Position numbers and translations under genes: made by a program. Shown here piece by piece: positions 1-7,600 of a stretch of DNA of 21,335 nucleotides. Numbering within the stretch: position 1 is the first letter of the stretch; every line of letters starts with the position of its first letter. This DNA comes from Bacteroidota bacterium (GTDB lineage Bacteria > Bacteroidota > Bacteroidia > JACCXN01): the NCBI GenBank assembly GCA_947462515.1, contig CANHPJ010000005.1, positions 1 to 21,335 of the forward strand, written 5' to 3'. A model generated the notes under the pieces. The model did no database searches. It saw nothing but the letters and a program-made list of their open reading frames with translations, and was not told where the DNA came from.

Positions 1-3000
1 ATCCATAAACATTTTCTAAGGTATCTTTATATTCTCCTGAGGCATTATATGTTATACCTCTCCAAGTATATGACCCACAAGCAGAAGCTGTTTCAGTAGC
101 AGAGCTAGCTTGGTTAATGCTTAAATTAAGTGTAATGATACTATCGCATCCATAAACATTTTCTAAGGTGTCTTTATATTGACCTGAGGTAGTATATGTT
201 TTACCTCTCCAGGAATAAGACCCACAAGCTGAAGCTGTTTCAGAAGAAGAGCTTGCTTGGTTAATGCTTAAGTTAAGTGTAATAATACTATCGCATCCAT
301 AAACATTTTCTAAGGTATCTTGATATTGACCTGAGGCAGTAAATGTTTTACCTCTCCAGGTATAAGAGCCACAAGCAGAAACGATTTCATTGGAAGAACT
401 AGCTTGGTTAATGCTTAAGTTAAGTATAATTATACTATCGCAACCATAAACATTTTCTAAGGTGTCTTTATATTGCCCTGAGGCAGTATATGTTATACCT
501 CTCCAGGAATAAGACCCACAAGCAAAAGCGGTTTCAGTAGAAGAGCTTGCTTGGTTAATCGTTAAGTTAAGTGTAATGATACTATCACAACCATAAACAT
601 TTTCTAAGGTATCTTGATATTGCCCTGAGGCAGTATATGTTTTGCCTCTCCAGGTATAAGATTCACATGCAGTATCAGTTTTAGAAGATGAGCTTGCGTG
701 GTTAATAGTTAAGTCAAGTGTGATAATACTATCACATCCCACTGAGTTAAGTATTGTATCATTGTAATTACCTGATTCAAAAATTACCTTTCCACTTGGT
801 GAAGTGTAGCTATTACATACCTCCACAGTAATTGAGCTAGCACTAGGTTTTAGTATCGTTAAATCGATAGATATCAAGCTATCACAACCAGCAGAATTAG
901 TAATTGTATCAACATAAGTTCCCGAATTGAAAATTACCTTTCCACTTGGCGAAATATAACTTAGGCAAGTTATTTCATTGATATTACTTGATGTAGGTTT
1001 CTTAATTACTAATTGAATATTAATAAGACTGTCACAACCTGATATATTCGTCAATGTGTCTACATACAATCCTGATTCTTCAAAATCTTTTCCACTTGGA
1101 GAAACATATGTTCCACAAACGGTGGTATCTATGTAACTCGAGATGGCGTAATTAACATCTATTTTTAAGATATTAGAATAAGCTGTAGAATAATTCAGCT
1201 TGGATACCTCGGCTCTAAAAAATGAACTTGCTCCAAGATTATTTATTATAAATTTATCTTTGTTAAATCCACCTAAATCCTCTAGACTTGTCCAGTTTGA
1301 AACCCCATCTTGTGATTCTTGCCACTTGATATCTCCATGATAATCATTTAAAGCGAGTTCTATTGACTCCCCATTACAAATCACTGATTTAGAAACGGAT
1401 GCATCACCCGGATTAACATCTATAACGACATTGATTGAATAATCCTCTACTTCACCATATTTCGAAATTCCACAAGGACTACTATTAGAACCAAATACTG
1501 AAGTATCATCTAATCGGATTCTCAAGAGCTTCTTTCCTTCTGTTGTTCCATTGGGAATAACAAACTTAGAATTATAAATTACCACCCCGGTTGATTGATT
1601 ATTTTGAGAAGAAACAAGTTCCTTTGAATCCTCGAAATCTCCATCATTATTCCAATCCACCCAAATTAATAGCTGATCGGCACCATAATGATCTGTAATT
1701 TGGGTACTTATAGAAATTGTATCGTTTATAAAACAATCTGTAACCAAAGCAGAAAAATCGGCATATGCATTATCCTCCCTGGAACTGATATTTTCGTTGG
1801 AACCAATACTGACCTTAGTTATGTGTTCAAATTTGTTGTCTGAATTTTTCGCTTCACAATATCCAACAGTTCTATTTCCATCAGAAGTAAGCAATGTTGG
1901 TGTTTCAACTTTATCATTGATTACAAATGACTTGCACTCCGCATCAATTAAATTATTAATAACTGCAGAATCTGAAATATCATAAGTTAACCAAAAATAA
2001 TTTTTACCTCTAACTAATGTATGATTTCCTGATATTGAAAATTCTCCGAGTGGATTAATAAATGCTGAACCAAATTGATTGGTAGTATCAAATGAATTTG
2101 TGGTGCCGGTGTAAAAAACTTTAGCACTAATAATATCCTTAGCAGCATTTGTAGAACCATTAGTACTAAAATTAAATTTAGAAAAATCCAAAGCATTCAA
2201 GGTGCCATCGGTTTCTATTTCAATTCCCAGAATATTTTCATTTTTTGAGTTTTTTGAAACTAAATCGGAATTATTTTGAAATATGGTACTCGATAAATAG
2301 GTCATATCGGTAGCTGTTGAATTAAAAAGTGGCGATTCCCAAAGCCCTCTTCCATAGGTCGCTGCCCTTAACTTATTACCAAAAATATCAGATGAATAAT
2401 AAATTTCTAATTCTCCAATTCTTACATTTGGCAATTTATTATTAAATGGTTTCCAATTATCTGACCCACGTTTGAAAAAAACACCATTCTGTGTTCCAAT
2501 GTATAAATTAATTTCGTCTGTTGATTTAATATTTTGAACTATCGAATAAACAGGTATTTCGGGAATTCCTGCAGAAATATCTATCCAATTTGCTCCGGCA
2601 TCATTCGTCTCAAATACGCGATTTGAATTGTAACCACTAAATGTTACCCACAAGGTTTTATCATCATCATTTTTAACTGCTAATGAAGTAATATAGCCGG
2701 TATTTACAGGTAAAATTCCTGTTATATTCTCCCAATTAACACCTCCATCAATGGTTTTCCATAGCTGGGTTCTATCTGCAACATAAAGTACCTGAGTATT
2801 TGAAGGAGATATAACCATAGAACGAATTTTATCAGAGGTATTCATCGTAGAAATCTTAATCCAACTATCTCCTTTGTCTGCTGTTTTCCATATGTCAGCG
2901 TATCCGGCATACAAAACATTATTGTTTGTTGGATCTATAATATATGGTGTCACCCATGCTCCATCTCCTGCATCAGCTGGCTGAATTTCTGTTGCTTGCG

Positions 3001-4636
3001 AATTCCATCCATCAAGTGTCCTGCTAATTTGACCATTCACGTATGTGGCGTATTGAATTTTTGGATCTGTAAAATCGATTATACATTCCATACCATCTCC
3101 TCCCTTAACGTCATACCAATCTTGCTCATAATTTAATTTGGTTCCATTATCCTGTAATCCTGTTATGGTTAAATTTGGAACAGTTTGGGACACCCCTAGT
3201 TTGTACATCTGGCTTATAGCCATTCCATTGGTTTTGTCTTGCCATCCATTTCCATTATCGGCATATAAATAAATTCCTCCATCATTACATTCAAATAAAT
3301 CACCATTGGCTCTGAACTTTAAACTATGTTTATCGGCGTGAACTTTAGCAATTGTATTATTTTCCCCACCATGCCAATGATTTACAATTTGCCAATTTCC
3401 CCCTTCATCTGTAGTCATCCAGGTATTAATTCCTCCAATCAAAACATTAGCAGCGTTGCTTGGATCCACTTCCATTGTTAAATCGTAAAATGCCTGACCA
3501 CCATTATCACTCCCATCTTCCTTCCAACCAAGTAAATTTTTGGTATTACCATCAAAAACCTGATTAAAAGAAACACCATTGTCCTTTGAAAGATAAATAC
3601 CATATAAACCATTTGCAGTATTTCCCGCTATAAAATATAACCAATTTGGCTCGTTTGGAGAAACAGCCATTTCAATTCTCTGAACATCATCATTTTCAAA
3701 AGTTGATGAAAAAGATGTTCCTCCATTACTGGTTAGAAAAACTTTACCATATTCTGTTGAACCATATAGGGTATTAAAATCACCCGGCTTATATTCCAAA
3801 TCAATAAAAGCTAGTGTCGTAAGACGAGTTGACCAGGTCGTGCCACCATTAGTTGTTTTATAAACGCCATCATTTGTTGCTGCAATTAATGTTTGGTTGT
3901 CGCTTGGGTCAATTAATAACTTCGTTACCATTTTATATGCAGAGACAGAAAAAGTCAAACCGGTTTTATTCCAGGTCAATCCTTCATTTGCTGATTTTAA
4001 AACACCAATACTATTATTATCCCAACCATCTTTATCCCCGGTTGCAATGTATATCGTTTTTGAAATATCATAATCCGAAGGAATAATAATATCACTTACA
4101 GCCAATACATCATTTTTATCGGTCAAACAATTCCATGTTGATCCATTGTCCTTAGTAACCCACAATCCTCCTGAGTTGGCTCCAACCCAATAAGTATTAT
4201 TATCTGAGGGATGAAAAGCAATGCAATTAATCCTTCCCACTCCTGCATAACCTCCATCTGAGCTATTTGGCCCTAGGGACTTCCAGTCTGAAAACTCCTC
4301 AGATAATGGTGCTGTGCCACCTCTTAGGTAGTTTTTATATACCTCAAAAGCAGTTCTATTAGGGAACCTACCTGTAGACCTATCAATTTGTCCCTCCATC
4401 TCATATTCCCAGCGTTTGAATTGTTTCCATCCAATTGCCTTTTTCTTGACACCATTTTCGTAATAGTATCCCTTATCCACATCAAACGCTCCCCAATATC
4501 TGTTGAACGCTTTTTGATAATCAAAAAATGTGGGCTGCTCAGCTGATTTGGCTTGTGGCAGATTTTTTAACCAATTTTGGGAAAATAACACCGTTGTATA
4601 AAACAACAATGAAATAAAAAAAGTAATTTTTTTCAT
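1..4636 (-). CDS. Giant secreted BNR-propeller protein with GEVED domain and Cys-repeat array (3' end outside window)
   Basis: The reading frame is open from ATG at 4636 to the left edge (1545 codons, no stop), so the gene is partial at its C-terminus. Residues 1-20 form a signal peptide (MKKITFFISLLFYTTVLFSQ). Residues about 122-770 hold at least nine Asp-box motifs of the type S/T-x-D/N-x-G-x-T/S-W/F (for example TKDNGSTW, TTNGGTTW, TIDGGVNW), the mark of a sortilin/BNR-like beta-propeller. Residues about 778-905 resemble the BNR-associated N-terminal domain (TG, GxNYFWLxYDI-like signature). Residues about 935-1070 are a GEVED domain, with WVDWNNDGDF and GEVEDY at 1061-1066. An Ig-like stretch (about 1080-1165) precedes at least eight roughly 50-residue repeats from C1174 onward. 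Export and surface display by T9SS are inferred from architecture and from the neighbour; the expected sorting domain lies outside the window. Binding or adhesion is plausible; no catalytic motif was recognised. Confidence 0.9.
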   Translation of the reverse strand, partial: MKKITFFISLLFYTTVLFSQNWLKNLPQAKSAEQPTFFDYQKAFNRYWGAFDVDKGYYYENGVKKKAIGWKQFKRWEYEMEGQIDRSTGRFPNRTAFEVYKNYLRGGTAPLSEEFSDWKSLGPNSSDGGYAGVGRINCIAFHPSDNNTYWVGANSGGLWVTKDNGSTWNCLTDKNDVLAVSDIIIPSDYDISKTIYIATGDKDGWDNNSIGVLKSANEGLTWNKTGLTFSVSAYKMVTKLLIDPSDNQTLIAATNDGVYKTTNGGTTWSTRLTTLAFIDLEYKPGDFNTLYGSTEYGKVFLTSNGGTSFSSTFENDDVQRIEMAVSPNEPNWLYFIAGNTANGLYGIYLSKDNGVSFNQVFDGNTKNLLGWKEDGSDNGGQAFYDLTMEVDPSNAANVLIGGINTWMTTDEGGNWQIVNHWHGGENNTIAKVHADKHSLKFRANGDLFECNDGGIYLYADNGNGWQDKTNGMAISQMYKLGVSQTVPNLTITGLQDNGTKLNYEQDWYDVKGGDGMECIIDFTDPKIQYATYVNGQISRTLDGWNSQATEIQPADAGDGAWVTPYIIDPTNNNVLYAGYADIWKTADKGDSWIKISTMNTSDKIRSMVISPSNTQVLYVADRTQLWKTIDGGVNWENITGILPVNTGYITSLAVKNDDDKTLWVTFSGYNSNRVFETNDAGANWIDISAGIPEIPVYSIVQNIKSTDEINLYIGTQNGVFFKRGSDNWKPFNNKLPNVRIGELEIYYSSDIFGNKLRAATYGRGLWESPLFNSTATDMTYLSSTIFQNNSDLVSKNSKNENILGIEIETDGTLNALDFSKFNFSTNGSTNAAKDIISAKVFYTGTTNSFDTTNQFGSAFINPLGEFSISGNHTLVRGKNYFWLTYDISDSAVINNLIDAECKSFVINDKVETPTLLTSDGNRTVGYCEAKNSDNKFEHITKVSIGSNENISSREDNAYADFSALVTDCFINDTISISTQITDHYGADQLLIWVDWNNDGDFEDSKELVSSQNNQSTGVVIYNSKFVIPNGTTEGKKLLRIRLDDTSVFGSNSSPCGISKYGEVEDYSINVVIDVNPGDASVSKSVICNGESIELALNDYHGDIKWQESQDGVSNWTSLEDLGGFNKDKFIINNLGASSFFRAEVSKLNYSTAYSNILKIDVNYAISSYIDTTVCGTYVSPSGKDFEESGLYVDTLTNISGCDSLINIQLVIKKPTSSNINEITCLSYISPSGKVIFNSGTYVDTITNSAGCDSLISIDLTILKPSASSITVEVCNSYTSPSGKVIFESGNYNDTILNSVGCDSIITLDLTINHASSSSKTDTACESYTWRGKTYTASGQYQDTLENVYGCDSIITLNLTINQASSSTETAFACGSYSWRGITYTASGQYKDTLENVYGCDSIIILNLSINQASSSNEIVSACGSYTWRGKTFTASGQYQDTLENVYGCDSIITLNLSINQASSSSETASACGSYSWRGKTYTTSGQYKDTLENVYGCDSIITLNLSINQASSATETASACGSYTWRGITYNASGEYKDTLENVYG
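4..738 (-). repeat. Five tandem 147-bp in-frame repeats
   Basis: The string cataaacattttctaaggt recurs at 4, 151, 298, 445 and 592, exactly 147 bases apart, and the degenerate junction at 739 keeps the period. 147 bases is 49 codons, so copy number can change without breaking the frame. The first two units differ at about 15 of 147 positions by eye. Each unit encodes the pattern ACGSYTWRGKTYTASGQY followed by KDTLENVYGCDS and a strand ending NLSINQASSS, with two cysteines. The array continues to the window edge, so the total copy number is unknown. Confidence 0.95.
739..1170 (-). repeat. Three diverged 150-bp repeat units at the start of the array
   Basis: The GCDS-encoding junctions lie at about 739, 889 and 1039, a 150-base (50-codon) spacing. 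These are older, diverged versions of the adjoining 147-bp units. The first half of each unit carries SPSGK where the 147-bp units carry TWRGK/TWRGI, one residue shorter, which accounts for the 3-base difference. Each keeps the two cysteines and the DTxxNxxGCDS core. They encode residues about 1168-1300 of the giant secreted protein. Confidence 0.85.
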
Positions 4637-4660
4637 AAATGAAACTTTTAAATTGAAAAA

Positions 4661-4668
4661 CAAAACTA
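4661..4668 (-). promoter_or_regulatory. Possible Bacteroidota -7 promoter box (TAnnTTTG)
   Basis: On the minus strand these bases read TAGTTTTG, an exact match to the TAnnTTTG -7 element known from Bacteroidota. It lies 24 bases before the ATG at 4636, in the only gap between the two secreted-protein genes. No TTG at the expected -33 spacing was found upstream, and the region is so AT-rich that chance matches are likely. If real, the leader would be very short and the second gene could be transcribed on its own. Confidence 0.25.
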
Positions 4669-4688
4669 TGATATAAAAACAAAAACAG

Positions 4689-7600
4689 TTACTGCTTAAA
4701 AACCTTCACCGTTGAATTTAATTTGTCGGAGACGCTTATGTCAATAAAATAATATCCACTGGCTCCTGTTATCTCCAAATTAATTTTACTCTGATTAAAA
4801 TATTTGATTTGATGGATCAATTGACTTTTTAAATCCCTAACTGCTACTGTAATTTCCGGATATGAGTTACCTAAGTCTATATTAACTAACCCTTGGGTAG
4901 GATTTGGATAAACTAAAAGTGAATTCTCAAAATCAGCAGATAAAATACCTACATTGGATATTTTAAAGCATTCCGAGGTATCTCTACAGCCGTTTTGGCG
5001 AATCTCAACGGCATAACTGCCATTTTTCAGAGGCTTGAAAGATTGATTCGTCGCAGAATCAATTCTTGAAAGTGCATTGTTACAGTCCATCCAAAAATAT
5101 GTAGCCCCTGAAGCATTTGCCTTAAGCGAATTACCAGTTTGAAGAATTGAAACATCTACTTTTTTCACAGTAAGATTTATTGTAATTACACTATCGCAGC
5201 CATTGGAATTCAATATAGTATCCTTAAATATTCCGGAAACTGTTAATTCTTTGCCGCTTGGAGATGTATATTTATTGCATACAACAGGGTTAATAGAGCT
5301 AAGAGAATTGTTTTTTATGGTAAGATTTATTGTGATAATACTATCACATCCGGAAAAATTATTTATGGTATCTCTATACTGTCCCGATATTGTATATATA
5401 TTTCCGGATGGTGATTTATATTGTGAACATGCTGTTTGAGAAATAGTACTGCTTGATGCTTGATTAATCTTAAGATTTAAATTTAAAATACAAGCATCCA
5501 TTGGCTTCTTACCAATAAAGGCAACAACATTTTCACCTTTATCTAATTTCGATTTAATAATTGCTCCATCAGAAGCTGATAGTGTTAAAACAGGAATTTT
5601 TACCAAAACACCTGTGTCTCCGCCATTCATATATATATTATCATCAGTACTGTTAATTAAGACTACTGCTATTGCACCAGCATCCTGAGCTTTTTTTGCC
5701 TTTATAGAAAAATTACAGCCTCCCCTATAAATTACTGCGATTTTACCCTTTACATCATTAATAATCTGATTGCAACCCAAACTATCTCCTGTTGTTCCAT
5801 CATCGACCAATTTGAGAGTATCCATTAAAGCATTTTTTTCATCGCGTATATCTTCACTTGCCCATCCAAACCTTGCCTGACCGTAATTAAAATTATAATA
5901 ACCTGCTATAGAAAGCGGTGCTTCAATTTTAAAATATATATTTTGTGGATTGTTGATAGTATCTTTAAAAGTTCCGGAACTGTTATAAACCTTCCCGCCT
6001 AATGAGGTATAAGAAACACAAGCTGAATCGTTTATGCTGCTATTACCATCAGTAATTGTGAGTTTTAAAGTAATTATACTGTCACAACCATTAATATTTG
6101 GAATCACATCTGTATAAACCCCTGATTTTGTGTAGGTCATTCCACTAGGAGCGGTGTAACTGGTGCATGCCATCCTTGAAATTTCACTTTTTGTACTTGG
6201 ATTAAAACTGAGGTTTATAGTAATTAAACTATCACATCCTAAAGTGTTTACTAAGGTATCAGTATATGTGCCTGGGGTATTAAATATTTTACCACTAGGA
6301 GATTTATAGGCATAGCAAGCTGCAGTGTCTATTTGGGTTGAACTGATTTCTTTAACAGTTAAATTAATAGTAATTATACTATCGCATCCTGAATTATTTA
6401 GTATTGTATCTTTATATACCCCTGTAGCGGATAATACTTTGCCTGATGGAGCAAAATAATCACCGCATGAAACCTTTGATATAGAGCTAAATACAGCATT
6501 TTGACAACTGACATTAGTAAACTTCGCACTGTAAATTCCATTCCCATGAGTACCAGCCACAACCGTGCCATCGCTTCTTGTTTTAATCATTTTAACGACA
6601 ACATTTCCAATTGAATTAGCTCCTTGCTGAGTCCAAGTAGTTGAAGCACCATTTAACACATCGGTAGAATATACACCTGTGCTTGTACCTACAAAATAGG
6701 CTAGGTCTTTATTCATTTTTAAAATCTCAATCCAACGAACTGAAGGACCATTACCTGATCCATCACTATTTTGCTCCAAATTACCACTTATGTCAATCCA
6801 GGAAGCCCCACCATCAGTAGTATAAAAAACACTTTTCACCAAATAATTTGAGAACACAACGAAAATACGATTTGAATTTTCAGGATCCACCTTAATACAA
6901 CTTGTATATGCATCTGCCGGAAAATTACTTCCGGAAATTTCAGTTGGCGCGCTATTACCTTGTTTTGGATTATCTATCCTATATAGCTTGCCTCTACTGG
7001 TTCCAAAATATAATCGACTTGCTCCTGTTGATGAAGCATCCAGCGCAGTTATAGGTTCACTAACTGTAGTATTAGTTAACTCCTCCCAACTCACCGTTGT
7101 TGTGTTATTATCAAAATCAGGGATTTTTGATAAATCATTATTACGCCAAATCCTATCATTACCGGCTAAATACATTATATTATTGTCAGTCGGATCAAGT
7201 AAATAAGGAGTTATAAATAGTGGATTTGTCAAGTTGGTTGGCTTGATTCTTGCCCATCCTGTCATTTGACCTGAGGCATTGTATGCAAATCGAAAGATGT
7301 TCGCATTTTGTGAAGAAATGTATCGGGTTAATCCCCCATTCGCAAAGGCACAATAGCCCCCATCACCCGAAAACTCTTCCAACCATGATCCCGTTGCAAC
7401 ATTTGAACCTGTCGACCAAGTTCCATTATCTTGAAAACCGGCCAGAATTTTATCATCATTCAGTTTACTATGATCTATTGCAATAGCATAGGCCTGTGAT
7501 GTTAAATAACCATTGTTTAGATTTTTCCAAGTTACTGGAAGAATACCGCTATTATTTGAAAGATTATTTTCTGTTAAACTAACACCTCCATCATGTCCAC

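Noticed and set aside
4..738. Regular direct repeats that might suggest a CRISPR array
   Set aside because: The repeated unit is the whole 147 bases with no unique spacers, and it translates in frame as a protein repeat.
2014..4524. Short frames of 60-77 codons on both strands in the left region
   Set aside because: They lie within the long open minus-strand frame of the giant surface protein, which has a signal peptide and domains throughout.
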